Positions 51,735-61,431 are shown, numbered from the stretch's first letter. The stretch is DNA of 64,000 bases from Lachnospiraceae bacterium (GCA_003543235.1 DPJA01000038.1:74415-138414); one strand, 5' to 3'. Numbers and translations are program-made. Notes: generated by a model from the letters alone, not told the origin.

Positions 51735-53681
51735 TTACACATTCAAAAATTGGTCAATAAACTGATTTTCTGTTATTATTGGCACGTTAAGTTCTTTTGC
51801 TTTTTTATTTTTTGATGATGCTGAAAAGGCATCGTTATTGATAAGGTAACTGGTTTTTGAGGTAACACTAGCTGTAACTTTGCCACCCATGCCTTCTATC
51901 TTTGCTTGCAATTCTTTTCGGTTTTTAAAATGTTCAACATCACCCGTTATAACAAAGTTAACTCCTGCAAGACTAAGGTCTTGGTCTGTTTCCTGAACAT
52001 TTTCCAGTGTAATATATTTTAGTGCTTTTTCTAGTAGCATAAGATTTTTTTCATTGGAAAAATAGTTTTTAATACTATGGGCAATAACCTGACCAAAACC
52101 ATCAATTTCAATGAGTTCTTCTTCTGTTATATTTTTAATATTTTCAATGTTACTTTTGGCGTTTTTGCATAAAAGCTTTGCATTGTTTAAACCAACCTGA
52201 TTTATACCAAGAGCATATATAAAGTTTGGCAGTTGTACATTTTTTGCTTTCTCCACAGCCGCCATTAAGTTACTGTAAGATTTTTCACCAAAACCTTCCA
52301 TAGCCTTAATTTTTTCTTTAAATCTGTTAAGAGTAAATATGTCTGTGTAATTTTCCACAAAACCATTTTTAACGAATTTACTTAGGGTTTCTTCTGATAA
52401 ACCCTCAATATTCATAGCATCTCTTGAGGCAAAATGTGTAAGACTCATAACTATCTGTGCATTGCAGTTTGGATTTGTGCAGTAAAGAGCCTCTCCATCA
52501 TTAAGTTTTCTAACTTCAGTTTCGCCACTGCAAACAGGACATTTTTTTGGTATTTTCATATTACCTTTTTTTGTAATATTTTCTGCAATCTGCGGTATTA
52601 TCATGTTTGCCTTGTATACCTTGATTTTGTCACCAATGCCAAGCTGCAACTCTTTCATAATGCTAAGGTTGTGTACACTTGCTCTGTTTACTGTAGTTCC
52701 CTCAAGCTCCACAGGGTCAAACACAGCCACAGGATTAATAAGCCCTGTGCGTGATGTACTCCAATCAATGTCACGCAAAATTGTTTCAGCTGTTTCATCC
52801 GCCCACTTAAAGGCAATGGAATCCTTTGGAAATTTCGATGTTTCCCCCAGCCCTTTGCCATAACTTATACTATTAAATGTAAGTACAAGACCATCCGAGG
52901 CAAAATCGTTATCCTTAATTTTTTCCTCAAATTCAACAACAGTATTCTCTATTGTTTTTGATGTAACCACTATATGCTCCACCACGTCAAAACCAAGGGA
53001 TGTAAGCCAATCTAGCTGTTGCGTTTTGGTATCACCAAATTCTTTGCCCTCTGCACTTACAAGAGTAAAAGCATAAAACATTACATTTCGTCTTGCAGCT
53101 ATTTCACTATTAAGCTGACGCACTGTACCGCTACAAAGATTTCTAGGATTTTTATATTTTTCATCATCACTTAACTCTTCATTTATTTTATTGAATTCAC
53201 TGTAAGCAATAACGCCCTCACCACGAAGAACCATTTCTCCACTGAAAGCAATTTTAACAGGCACATTTTTAAATACTCTTGCATTGTGGGTTATATCTTC
53301 GCCTATTTCGCCATTACCACGGGTTACAGCTTGAATTAGTTCACCGTTATTATATTTTAACACAATAGTAAGACCGTCTAGCTTCCACGAAAGAATACCC
53401 TCGTTGTTCCCAAGCCACTCCTTTAACCTGCCTACTTCCTTAGTCTTATCAAGACTTAGCATACGGCTGTCGTGCTTAATTTTTGTAAGTCCGCTTAAAA
53501 CTGTGTACCCCACATTTTTGGTGGGACTTCCCGAAAGAGTAATGCCCGTTTTGTTTTCAAGGTCAACAAGCTCATCATACAGCCTGTCGTACTCATAATC
53601 CGTCATAACGGTATCTGCAAGCTGATAATAATGCTTTGAGGCATTATTAAGTATGTCAATAAGCTGCTTCATTCGTTCCAT
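51735..53681 (-). CDS. ligA: NAD+-dependent DNA ligase
   Basis: 648 residues, slightly short (about 670 usual). Ia domain YYQLADTVMTDYEYDRLYDELVDLE; adenylation Lys in SWKLDGLTIVLKYNN (KLDG for the common KVDG/KIDG); RNLCSGTVRQL; zinc finger CPVCSGE...CTNPNCNAQ; HhH repeats; C-terminal BRCT domain (from about 570). Seals nicks in replication and repair. GGTGG lies 8 bases before ATG. Starts 4 bases after the pcrA stop. Confidence 0.96.
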   Translation of the reverse strand: MERMKQLIDILNNASKHYYQLADTVMTDYEYDRLYDELVDLENKTGITLSGSPTKNVGYTVLSGLTKIKHDSRMLSLDKTKEVGRLKEWLGNNEGILSWKLDGLTIVLKYNNGELIQAVTRGNGEIGEDITHNARVFKNVPVKIAFSGEMVLRGEGVIAYSEFNKINEELSDDEKYKNPRNLCSGTVRQLNSEIAARRNVMFYAFTLVSAEGKEFGDTKTQQLDWLTSLGFDVVEHIVVTSKTIENTVVEFEEKIKDNDFASDGLVLTFNSISYGKGLGETSKFPKDSIAFKWADETAETILRDIDWSTSRTGLINPVAVFDPVELEGTTVNRASVHNLSIMKELQLGIGDKIKVYKANMIIPQIAENITKKGNMKIPKKCPVCSGETEVRKLNDGEALYCTNPNCNAQIVMSLTHFASRDAMNIEGLSEETLSKFVKNGFVENYTDIFTLNRFKEKIKAMEGFGEKSYSNLMAAVEKAKNVQLPNFIYALGINQVGLNNAKLLCKNAKSNIENIKNITEEELIEIDGFGQVIAHSIKNYFSNEKNLMLLEKALKYITLENVQETDQDLSLAGVNFVITGDVEHFKNRKELQAKIEGMGGKVTASVTSKTSYLINNDAFSASSKNKKAKELNVPIITENQFIDQFLNV

Positions 53682-53685
53682 TTTA

Positions 53686-55929
53686 TCAGTCCACCTTAAT
53701 AAGTTTGGAAAGCTTTGCCATAAATTTCTTTGTTCCTTTTGCTTTGAATTCTACCTCAATTTCAAAATCTGCACCAGCAGGCTTAATGGCTTTTACTTTG
53801 CCAACGCCATATTTAGGTGCACGTACATTGTCGCCTTCAGCAAAGTCAAGTGAAAAATCTTTTGGTGCAGGTATAAAGCTGTCTGCAGCAGTACCAACGC
53901 CATATGCTTTATTTAAGCCTACTCCACCTGCCATATTAAAGGCATTTTTTGCTCCTCCTGCCTTACGAGGAGAAACAGGCGTATATGCCGTAGGACGTTT
54001 TTGTTGTTGTTCAAGCACTTCTTCTGGTATTTCCATTAAAAATCTTGCTGGTTGATTATATTGAGTCTGTCCATTTTGCATTCTACTTCTTGCATGAGTA
54101 AGAAAAAGTTCTTCCCTTGCCCTTGTAATACCTACATAACAAAGTCGTCTTTCCTCCTGAACATCTTTTTCATCCCCTGTAACTATGCTTCTGTAGCTTG
54201 GAAACATACCTTCCTCCATACCAGTCATAAATACATATGGAAACTCAAGTCCCTTAGCGGAATGCAGTGTCATAAGAACAACAGCATTTTCATTTTCAGA
54301 ATAATCGTCAATGTCTGCAACAAGGGCAACTTCCTCCAAAAATCCCTCTAGTTCAGCACCCTCAACTCGTTTTGCATATTCTGCCGCCTTAGATATAAAC
54401 TCCTCAATATTTTCCTTGCGTGTTTCTGCCTCATCTGTTCCTTCAAGCTCAAGTGCTTCATAATAGCCAGTTCTTATAGCCACAGCTTCAATAAGCTTAG
54501 GTAACGGAAGAACTCCTTTTTCGCATTTAAGGTTTTCTATACGGTTGTAAAATTCTTCAAACTTTTTACCCCTTGTTCCAAGCTTATCTATTTCACTTAT
54601 GCGTGTAAGTGCTTGATAAATGGCAATTCCATTTTCTGTTGCAAAATCCGCAACACGTTCCACCGATGTATCGCCTATACCTCTTTTAGGTACATTGATA
54701 ACACGCTTAAATGCAATGTCATCTGTTGGGTTTGCCATAAGCTTAAGGTATGCAAGTATGTCCATTATTTCCCGTCTATCATAGAACCTTGTTCCGCCAC
54801 AAAGTCTGTAAGGAATACTCTTTTTCAGAAATTGTTCCTCAATAGCACGGCTTTGTGCATTCGTTCTATAAAGCACAGCAAATTCTTTATATTCACGTCC
54901 ACGCCCAATAAGAACATCAATTTTTTCTGCAATAAATTTTCCTTCTTCATATTCATTCTCTGCTCTATGAAGATGAATTATACTACCACGGGCATTTTCT
55001 GTCCAAAGTGCCTTTTCTTTACGCTCATTATTATTTTTGATAATGGCATTAGCGGCTTCAAGTATGGTTTTTGTTGAACGGTAATTTTGCTCTAGCTTAA
55101 TAACCTCTGCCCCAGGAAAATCTTTCTCAAAGTCAAGAATATTCCTTATATTGGCTCCTCGCCAACCGTAAATGCTCTGGTCGTCATCACCAACAACGCA
55201 AAGATTTTTATATTTTTTAGCTAACATTTTAACAAGCATATACTGACTTGTGTTTGTATCCTGATATTCATCTACCATTATATATTTAAAACGCTCTTGA
55301 TAGTAGTCCAAAACATCAGGCTCAGTCTGTAAGAGCAAAACAGTTAAATAAATTAAATCATCAAAATCCATTGCATTACTCTGTTTAAGCTTTTTTTGAT
55401 ACTCTCTATAACATGATGCAATCCTTGCACCTCTGAAATCCTGTCCTACTTGTTGAGAATATTCAGATGGAGAAATGAGTTCCTCTTTCTGACGGCTAAT
55501 CTCTGCCATAACGCTTTTAAGTGTAAATGTTTTATCTTGCAAGCCAATGCCAAGACGTGTAAATACTTCTTTCATTACTTTTTCAGAATCTTTTGTATCA
55601 TAGATAGAAAAATTTCTGTCATAGCCCAGCTTGTCCGCATCTCGCCTTAGCATACGCACACAGCTTGAGTGAAAAGTACTTACCCAAATATCTTCAGCAC
55701 CTAAACCAACAAGACCGTTAACTCTCTCTCGCATTTCCTTCGCAGCTTTGTTTGTAAAAGTAATTGCCATAACATTCCAAGGCTTAACACCCTTTTCAAT
55801 AAGGTGTGCAATTCTAACAGTAAGTGCACCTGTTTTACCACTGCCTGCACCTGCCAGTATTAGCACTGGGCCCTCTGTTTTGTCTACCGCTTTTTTCTGC
55901 ATTGGATTTAGCTTGTCATAACCTATCAT
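53686..55929 (-). CDS. pcrA: ATP-dependent DNA helicase PcrA/UvrD
   Basis: 747 residues, superfamily 1A. Motif I LAGAGSGKTGALTVRIAHL, motif II MVDEYQDTNTSQY, motif III VVGDDDQSIYGWRGA, motif IV LEQNYRST, motif V MTLHSAKGLEFPYVF and motif VI LCYVGITRAREELFLTHA. The C-terminal tail is Tudor-like (DNVRAPKYGVGKVKAIKPAG), as in PcrA, where it contacts RNA polymerase. Preceded by yerC and followed by ligA, the conserved Firmicutes cluster. Confidence 0.97.
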   Translation of the reverse strand: MIGYDKLNPMQKKAVDKTEGPVLILAGAGSGKTGALTVRIAHLIEKGVKPWNVMAITFTNKAAKEMRERVNGLVGLGAEDIWVSTFHSSCVRMLRRDADKLGYDRNFSIYDTKDSEKVMKEVFTRLGIGLQDKTFTLKSVMAEISRQKEELISPSEYSQQVGQDFRGARIASCYREYQKKLKQSNAMDFDDLIYLTVLLLQTEPDVLDYYQERFKYIMVDEYQDTNTSQYMLVKMLAKKYKNLCVVGDDDQSIYGWRGANIRNILDFEKDFPGAEVIKLEQNYRSTKTILEAANAIIKNNNERKEKALWTENARGSIIHLHRAENEYEEGKFIAEKIDVLIGRGREYKEFAVLYRTNAQSRAIEEQFLKKSIPYRLCGGTRFYDRREIMDILAYLKLMANPTDDIAFKRVINVPKRGIGDTSVERVADFATENGIAIYQALTRISEIDKLGTRGKKFEEFYNRIENLKCEKGVLPLPKLIEAVAIRTGYYEALELEGTDEAETRKENIEEFISKAAEYAKRVEGAELEGFLEEVALVADIDDYSENENAVVLMTLHSAKGLEFPYVFMTGMEEGMFPSYRSIVTGDEKDVQEERRLCYVGITRAREELFLTHARSRMQNGQTQYNQPARFLMEIPEEVLEQQQKRPTAYTPVSPRKAGGAKNAFNMAGGVGLNKAYGVGTAADSFIPAPKDFSLDFAEGDNVRAPKYGVGKVKAIKPAGADFEIEVEFKAKGTKKFMAKLSKLIKVD

Positions 55930-55980
55930 AAATATTCTCCTTAACTAAAATTGTGTGGTTTCCAGTCCTTTAAACACGTG

Positions 55981-55999
55981 AAAAAAGCCCCATTGGGGC
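55981..55999 (-). terminator. Intrinsic terminator between yerC and pcrA
   Basis: GCCCC/GGGGC with a 3-base loop and TTTTTT on the minus strand; the second of two in tandem. Confidence 0.85.
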
Positions 56000-56027
56000 A
56001 ATTTTAGAGAAATTACATTTCAAGACG

Positions 56028-56066
56028 AATAATAAAAAGGAAGCTTTATGCTACGATAAAACTTCC
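56028..56066 (-). terminator. yerC terminator overlapping its stop codon
   Basis: GGAAG/CTTCC outer and TTTAT/ATAAA inner pairs around 6 bases, then TTTTTATTATT on the minus strand. The stem includes the last codons of yerC. Confidence 0.75.
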
Positions 56067-56377
56067 TGATTACCGCTATCTGTCGTTGTTTTTTTGTTTA
56101 CCCTATTAATCGCCAGCTTGTACCCATCTGTTCCGTAAATTAAAGCCCTATTCACCCTGCTTATTGTAGCGGTGGAGGCTCCAGTTTTTTCAGCTATTTC
56201 AATATAGGTACATTTTCTGTCCAACATCTCTGCAACTGCCATTCTTTGAGCTATTGCATTAATCTCATGCACTGTACATAGGTCCTCAAAAAGCTGATAA
56301 CACTCTTCAACGGTTTCCATACTAAGAACATACTCAAATAGTTTATCCGTAAAATCACTTTTAATTTTTTGATTCAA
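56051..56377 (-). CDS. yerC: TrpR-like protein YerC/YecD
   Basis: 108 residues from TTG 56377, chosen because GAAGGTGA lies 6 bases before it; the longer GTG start at 56386 would overlap that site. Trp-repressor-like HTH (EECYQLFEDLCTVHEINAIAQRMAVAEML, then KTGASTATISRVNRALIYGTDGYKLAI). The family is conserved beside pcrA in Firmicutes; its target is unknown. A Ser/Thr/Asn tail follows the domain. Confidence 0.92.
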   Translation of the reverse strand: MNQKIKSDFTDKLFEYVLSMETVEECYQLFEDLCTVHEINAIAQRMAVAEMLDRKCTYIEIAEKTGASTATISRVNRALIYGTDGYKLAINRVNKKTTTDSGNQEVLS

Positions 56378-56462
56378 TATTATCACCTTCGCTGATTAAT
56401 GTTAATATGATTTTAACATTTTACAGCAGTAAAGTAAAGCCATATTTTCAAATCTGTCTGTT

Positions 56463-56696
56463 TTATTTATCTTTAATGGCAAAACCTGCAGTAAATTTAT
56501 CCCAGCAATGCTCACATATGTCCACACTTTGTTCTTTTCCATCTTTTTCAGAGGTGTATCCCCAACGCTTTTCGATATGCACAAAATCTTCATAATAACC
56601 ATGTTTGTCAGTTTTTAACTGTCTTCCGCACATATTACAGTAAATATTTCCAACAACCTCGGTTTCCTGCGTCCTTTTTTCTGTTTTAATCAACAT
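56463..56696 (-). CDS. Small zinc-ribbon-like protein
   Basis: 77 residues. Two CxxC pairs, YCNMCGRQL (residues about 19-24) and DICEHCWDKF (about 60-66), separated by 37 residues with aromatic and charged content (YYEDFVHIEKRWGY). Probably a treble-clef or rubredoxin-like zinc site. GGGGGG before ATG. It lies about 80 bases upstream of yerC on the same strand. Family not recognised. Confidence 0.72.
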   Translation of the reverse strand: MLIKTEKRTQETEVVGNIYCNMCGRQLKTDKHGYYEDFVHIEKRWGYTSEKDGKEQSVDICEHCWDKFTAGFAIKDK

Positions 56697-56960
56697 AATC
56701 CCCCCGTTTCTTATATAAAAATTTTAGCACATAATCCGCAAAAAACCTATATATAATATTTAACTTTGATGTTAAAATAATGCAGTAGGAATAATTAGGT
56801 GGATGGTAGGACTATTATATTATATATGACAAGCTGCATACTTTTCCTTAGAAGATAAATGGTAAACCATACCCGTTACCCCTTGAGATTTTAAAATTAC
56901 AAAATTATCGATTTTTAAAATTTATCTATAAACAAACACAAATAAATCTAATAAATATGG

Positions 56961-57155
56961 TATAATAAAAGAAGGGTGTTAATGTATAAGATTTCAAGTA
57001 TTAAAAAACTTAACTACAAAATAATAACATACAAATATAATTCTGTTATAGATGTTTTTTTAAACAGAATTAAAAAAAGCTACACGCAAGCACGAATTTT
57101 TGCAAACGTAGCTATAAACAAAAATTTTACCTAATGGCTTAAAAGGAGTTTGATT
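56961..57155 (+). promoter_or_regulatory. pepT leader: promoter and two adjacent hairpins
   Basis: The gap 56697-57155 (459 bases) holds TATAAT (56961-56966) and an AATTCTGTT/AACAGAATT hairpin (57039-57071). A second stem AGCTAC/GTAGCT (about 57079-57112) follows; its minus-strand reading ends in seven Ts. It fits no riboswitch class I recognise. Bases 56700-56950 show nothing specific. Confidence 0.45.
56982..57134 (+). CDS. Possible 50-codon leader ORF upstream of pepT
   Basis: ATG 56982 with GAAGGG 6 bases before it, running to TAA 57132, 21 bases before pepT. The product is Lys/Asn/Ile-rich (MYKISSIKKLNYKIITYKYN...), which is also what AT-rich noncoding DNA would give. It covers both leader hairpins, so translation could influence them. 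Family not recognised. Confidence 0.35.
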   Translation: MYKISSIKKLNYKIITYKYNSVIDVFLNRIKKSYTQARIFANVAINKNFT

Positions 57156-58367
57156 ATGAAAACAGTTACCCAACGATTTATAAAATTTACAGCTCTAAAT
57201 ACAATGTCCAATGAAGACTCAAAATCTTGTCCAAGCACACGAGTACAGCTTATTTTTGCCTATTATATGGCAAAAGAATGTAAATCTATGGGCCTTAGTG
57301 ATGTAAAAGTTGATAAAAACGGCTATGTAACAGCTCGCTTACCAAAAAACGCCGAAGGGTTTTCAAAAATTGGATTTATTTCCCATATGGATACAAGCCC
57401 AGATGCAAGCGGAGAAGGCATTACTCCTGTTATAACTGAAAAATATGACGGAACACCTATAGTTCTTAATGGCGTGACCCTGTCCCCTGCTAGATTTCCA
57501 GTGCTTTTAAATTACATTGGTCAAGATATAATTTCCAGCGATGGCACCACTCTTTTAGGAGCTGATGATAAAGCAGGCATCGCAGAAATTCTTACAGCAA
57601 TGGAATACCTTATAACACATCCTGAAATTGAACATGGTGATATTTCAATTGGATTTACGCCAGATGAAGAAATTGGCAGAGGTGCAGATTTTTTTGATGT
57701 GGAGCAATTTGACTGTGACTTTGCCTATACTGTAGACGGAGGAAAAATAGGCGAGCTAGAACACGAAAATTTTAATGCTGCAAGGGCAAAAATAACTATA
57801 AAAGGCGTAAGTGTTCACCCTGGTTTTGCCAAAGGAATTATGAAAAATGCCGCCCTCATTGGCACAAAGCTTGCCGCACGTTTGCCTGTAGACGAAACAC
57901 CTTCAAAAACTGATGGCTATGATGGTTTTTACCACCTCACGTGCTTTAATGCAACTCCAAGCCAATGCAAAATGTCCTATATTATAAGGGATTTTGATAA
58001 AGATAGTTTTGAAAAACGTAAGGCTACCATTACAAATATAGTTGCGGACCTTAATGAAAAATATGATAATATAATAGAACTTAATCTTTGCGATGAATAC
58101 TATAATATGTCAGAAAAGATTAAAGAATGTATGCACGTAATTGACCTTGCAAAAAGAGCCATGGAAGAATGCAATATCGAACCAATTATTCGTCCAATAC
58201 GTGGTGGAACAGATGGAGCAAGGCTTAGTTACATGGGGTTGCCTTGTCCAAATATTTTTACAGGCGGTCACAATTTTCACGGAGTATGTGAGTTTATACC
58301 AGTGCAAAGCATGGAAAAAGCTGTAGAAGTAATAGTAAAAATTGCACAGCTTGGAAAAAAACCTTGA
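57156..58367 (+). CDS. pepT: Peptidase T (tripeptide aminopeptidase)
   Basis: 403 residues, M20B zinc peptidase. GFISHMDTSPDASGEGITP (metal His), TLLGADDKAGIAEILTAMEYL (bridging Asp), GFTPDEEIGRGADFFDV (catalytic Glu), YTVDGGKIGELEHENFNAA, and RPIRGGTDGARLSYMGLPCPNIFTGGHNFHG (final His). Releases N-terminal residues from tripeptides in the cytoplasm. AAAAGGAG serves ATG 57156; the upstream in-frame TTG is ignored. The tyrS promoter begins at its 3' end. Confidence 0.96.
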   Translation: MKTVTQRFIKFTALNTMSNEDSKSCPSTRVQLIFAYYMAKECKSMGLSDVKVDKNGYVTARLPKNAEGFSKIGFISHMDTSPDASGEGITPVITEKYDGTPIVLNGVTLSPARFPVLLNYIGQDIISSDGTTLLGADDKAGIAEILTAMEYLITHPEIEHGDISIGFTPDEEIGRGADFFDVEQFDCDFAYTVDGGKIGELEHENFNAARAKITIKGVSVHPGFAKGIMKNAALIGTKLAARLPVDETPSKTDGYDGFYHLTCFNATPSQCKMSYIIRDFDKDSFEKRKATITNIVADLNEKYDNIIELNLCDEYYNMSEKIKECMHVIDLAKRAMEECNIEPIIRPIRGGTDGARLSYMGLPCPNIFTGGHNFHGVCEFIPVQSMEKAVEVIVKIAQLGKKP

Positions 58368-58392
58368 TTTTATATTTTTTTCATGTTAACAT
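58364..58392 (+). promoter_or_regulatory. Promoter of the tyrS T-box transcript
   Basis: TTGATT, 17 bases, TAACAT; overlaps the pepT stop codon. Confidence 0.55.
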
Positions 58393-58398
58393 ACCGTC

Positions 58399-58643
58399 AT
58401 GTGAATATTAAGCAATGACTGAGTTGACGGATTTCCGTTGAGTTGTATAGGTTACAAATGCAGAGAGTAAATCGGTTGGTGAAAGGTTTACAGCACTACT
58501 ACAACAAATTACCGCTCACAGCTTTCGGCACTAAACTGCCGACGGTCGCCCGATAAAGCAATTGAGGCGTGTATTCTTTGCACGCAAATTAAGGTGGTAC
58601 CACGGGTTCTCTCGTCCTTTGCAGGATTAGAGGCCCTTTTTTT
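58399..58643 (+). promoter_or_regulatory. T-box leader (Tyr) with terminator
   Basis: GCAGAGAGTAAATC and GGTTGGTGAAAGG (stem I features), T-box AAGGTGGTACCACGG at 58591-58605, then a GGG...CCC terminator stem and TTTTTTT. TAC (Tyr) codons occur at 58497, 58500 and 58510; the last (AAATTACCGCTC) best matches the specifier setting seen in the leuS leader. Senses uncharged tRNA-Tyr. Confidence 0.92.
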
Positions 58644-58701
58644 GTACACATCATAAACCATAGAGATAACAAGAATATAAATTTGAAAAGGAGAAAATAA
58701 A

Positions 58702-59928
58702 ATGAAAAACGCTTTTGAGGTACTTGAAGAAAGAGGTTTTATTGCACAAATGACACATGAAACCCAAATAAGAGAGCTTTTTGAGAAAGAAAAAATTACA
58801 TTTTACATTGGCTTTGACCCTACTGCCGACAGTCTTCATGTTGGGCATTTTCTTACAGTAATGGCTATGGCACATATGCAGCGTGCAGGCCATCGCCCTA
58901 TCTGCCTTATGGGCGGTGGTACAGGCATGATTGGAGATCCAACAGGTAAAACAGATATGCGTAAAATGATGACTACTGACACAATTGATTATAATGTAGA
59001 ATGTTTCAAAAAGCAGCTTTCCCACTTCATTGATTTTACCAATGATAAGGCTATAATTGTTAACAACGCAGATTGGATAAGAAACCTTAACTACATCGAC
59101 TTTCTACGTGAAATAGGTGTACATTTTTCTGTTAACCGAATGTTAGCCGCTGACTGCTTTAAAACAAGAATGGAGAAAGGTCTTTCATTCCTTGAGTTTA
59201 ACTATATGCTTATGCAAGCAAATGACTTTCTTGAATTAAATAAAAAATATGATTGCATTATGCAGCTTGGCGGAAACGACCAGTGGAGTAACATTATAGA
59301 AGGTGTTGACCTTATAAGGCGTAAAGAATCAAAACCAGCCTTTGGCATGACTTTCCAGCTTTTAACAAATAGTGAAGGCAAAAAAATGGGGAAAACTGAA
59401 AAAGGTGCTGTGTGGCTTGACCCAGAAAAAACATCTCCATATGAATTTTATCAGTACTGGAGAAATATAGGAGATAAGGATGTTGAAAAATGCCTTGCTC
59501 TTCTAACTTTTCTGCCGATGGAGGAGGTTCATCGCTTAGGTGCTCTTAAGGACAGTGAAATAAATAAAGCTAAGGAAGTTCTTGCATTCGAGCTTACAAA
59601 AATTGTTCATAATGAAGAAGAAGCAACGAAAGCTCAACAAGCGGCACGTGCGTTATTTGCCGGTGGCACAGCGGGCGGTTCGATACCTGAAACCATTATT
59701 TCTGCATCAAATCTCGATGACGGAATGAACATCCTTACTATACTTACTGAAGTTGGTCTTTGTGCATCACGTGCCGAGGGCAGACGTCTTGTTCAGCAAG
59801 GTGGTTTAAAGATGAACGAATCTAAAGTTGACAATTTTGACCTTGTAGTTACAAAAGATGATTTTAAAAATGGATTGCTTATGCTTCAAAAGGGCAAAAA
59901 AGTATTTCACCAGATTAAATTGGGCTAA
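58702..59928 (+). CDS. tyrS: Tyrosyl-tRNA synthetase
   Basis: 408 residues, class Ic. FYIGFDPTADSLHVGHFLTVM (HIGH as HVGH), GGGTGMIGDPTGKTDMR, LQLGGNDQWSNI-type tRNA and tyrosine contact region, KKMGKTEKGAVWL (KMSKS as KMGKT, the TyrZ/TyrS type 1 form), and a C-terminal S4 RNA-binding domain (ASRAEGRRLVQQGGLKMNESKV). AAAGGAG ribosome site. Regulated by the T-box leader. Confidence 0.98.
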   Translation: MKNAFEVLEERGFIAQMTHETQIRELFEKEKITFYIGFDPTADSLHVGHFLTVMAMAHMQRAGHRPICLMGGGTGMIGDPTGKTDMRKMMTTDTIDYNVECFKKQLSHFIDFTNDKAIIVNNADWIRNLNYIDFLREIGVHFSVNRMLAADCFKTRMEKGLSFLEFNYMLMQANDFLELNKKYDCIMQLGGNDQWSNIIEGVDLIRRKESKPAFGMTFQLLTNSEGKKMGKTEKGAVWLDPEKTSPYEFYQYWRNIGDKDVEKCLALLTFLPMEEVHRLGALKDSEINKAKEVLAFELTKIVHNEEEATKAQQAARALFAGGTAGGSIPETIISASNLDDGMNILTILTEVGLCASRAEGRRLVQQGGLKMNESKVDNFDLVVTKDDFKNGLLMLQKGKKVFHQIKLG

Positions 59929-59970
59929 AAATATATAATTACAATAACAACCGTATAAAGAGTAAATTAA

Positions 59971-60007
59971 AAGGATTGAACCCTATTCAATATAGGGCTC
60001 AATCCTT
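59971..60007. terminator. Bidirectional terminator, tyrS / hemolysin III
   Basis: AAGGATTGA/TCAATCCTT and CCCTAT/ATAGGG stems; the T-rich tail is better on the minus strand. Confidence 0.75.
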
Positions 60008-60093
60008 ATTAGTTGTGTAGCATCTGCTTTTGTCTAACATTTTGGTCAAACCAGTGGTAAAATCAACGTATGCAGTGCTTTTTTAAATTAGTT

Positions 60094-60762
60094 TTATAAC
60101 ACATATATAAACATAAATATTACATGAAATGCAGTTCCCGCCAATACAAATAAATGAAAAATTTCGTGAAATCCAAAATGTTTGAAATTGAGCTTGGGCC
60201 ATTTAAGTGCATATATAACGGCTCCTAATGTATATGCAATTCCTCCAGCTAACAGCATTAAAATTCCGCTTATGGGTAATGCTTTACCTAGTGGATAAAA
60301 AGCAACAACAACAAGCCAACCCATAATTACATAAATGGCTGTGGACAACCATCGTGGTGCGTTAAACCACACAGCTTTAAGTATAATTCCTCCTAAAGCA
60401 AATCCCCAAACAAGTGCCAACAATGTCCAGCCCCATGCACCCCTAAGGCTTATAAGGCAAACAGGTGTATATGTGCCTGCAATAAGCACAAAAATCATCA
60501 TATGGTCTATTCGCCTTAAAACCGCAACAGCCTTGGGCGAAACAGGAAGTGCATGATAAATTGCACTAGCACCGTAAAGCATTAATAATGAAGCACCAAA
60601 CACTGAAAAAGATACAACATGATAAATTGTAGCTTCTTTAGCACTGTAAATCACCAATATTATAAGGATAGGTATTGCTGCCAAAAATCCAATAAAATGG
60701 GTAAGCGCACTTACAGGGTCCCGTAACCTTTCGTAAAAATTTCTCTGTTTAATATTTTCCAT
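60094..60762 (-). CDS. Hemolysin III / PAQR-family membrane protein (TrhA/YqfA)
   Basis: 222 residues, seven membrane helices. PAQR family signatures: DPVSALTHFIGFLAA (His), YGASAIYHALPVSP, RRIDHMMIFVLIAGTYTPVCL (Asp, His), and the C-terminal HFGFHEIFHLFVLAGTAFHV (metal-type histidines). These conserved His/Asp residues suggest a zinc hydrolase site. Bacterial members affect membrane fluidity; the hemolysin label is historical. ATG 60762 is chosen because GGAGG (60771-60775) precedes it; the TTG at 60777 overlaps. Confidence 0.9.
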   Translation of the reverse strand: MENIKQRNFYERLRDPVSALTHFIGFLAAIPILIILVIYSAKEATIYHVVSFSVFGASLLMLYGASAIYHALPVSPKAVAVLRRIDHMMIFVLIAGTYTPVCLISLRGAWGWTLLALVWGFALGGIILKAVWFNAPRWLSTAIYVIMGWLVVVAFYPLGKALPISGILMLLAGGIAYTLGAVIYALKWPKLNFKHFGFHEIFHLFVLAGTAFHVIFMFIYVL

Positions 60763-60895
60763 ATTAGACGCCTCCAATACAAGATGTAGTTTTTATAACT
60801 ATGTGTTATTGTATCTATATATTAGCACGTTTATTCTTAAATGTAAATAATTAATATGACAAATTTTTACTAAAATCAATTAAGCAAAGAACCTG

Positions 60896-61291
60896 TCAAT
60901 AAACTATTTCTTCTATGGAATCTACTTCAATATTGTTATACTCAGCACTCTCAAAAAACGTCAGACTTCCTGAAACATTACTTCTAGCTCTTGCATCATA
61001 TCTTAAACGAATTTCCATTGGTATCTGTTCTCCAGCGTCGTTTACAACTATTACTCTCAATATTCCTTTGCGAGGAACCGTTTGGTCCAGCACCGGAGGG
61101 TCAAAGTAAGTTGATTGTTGATAAAAATTTAAATTCATTAGCAGTAATGATGCTGGTATAATATTATAATTAACTAATCTCAGAAGGGCATCTTGGGATT
61201 CTGGTGTTAAGATAAATTTAGCACTCCCAATAAATTCATTTGTATAATCATTGTAAATTACTATACTTGGGTCAATAATCTTTGTATACAT
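60896..61291 (-). CDS. Hypothetical protein (131 residues)
   Basis: No family recognised. The sequence is beta-rich and soluble (MYTKIIDPSIVIYNDYTNEFIG..., AGEQIPMEIRLRYDARARSNVSG, ending IEVDSIEEIVY), with no signal peptide or membrane segment. Two ATGs lie side by side; AAAGGGG is 7 bases from ATG 61291 and 4 from 61294. It stands alone, divergent from the DUF1836 pair. Codon use looks like its neighbours. Confidence 0.7.
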   Translation of the reverse strand: MYTKIIDPSIVIYNDYTNEFIGSAKFILTPESQDALLRLVNYNIIPASLLLMNLNFYQQSTYFDPPVLDQTVPRKGILRVIVVNDAGEQIPMEIRLRYDARARSNVSGSLTFFESAEYNNIEVDSIEEIVY

Positions 61292-61431
61292 CATTTTTCC
61301 CCTTTCTTTTCATAGTATTCCTGTGCATACTAATCTGATATAAACTTTTCACTAATTTAAATGTTTATCCCTTTTAATGTGCTTAGTTTTTTCTTCCTAC
61401 TAATATCCCACTTTCCTCAGTAGAAATATAC

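Noticed and set aside
52434..52754. 106-codon plus-strand frame opposite ligA
   Set aside because: Cys/Phe-rich shadow of the zinc-finger region of LigA, no start signals.
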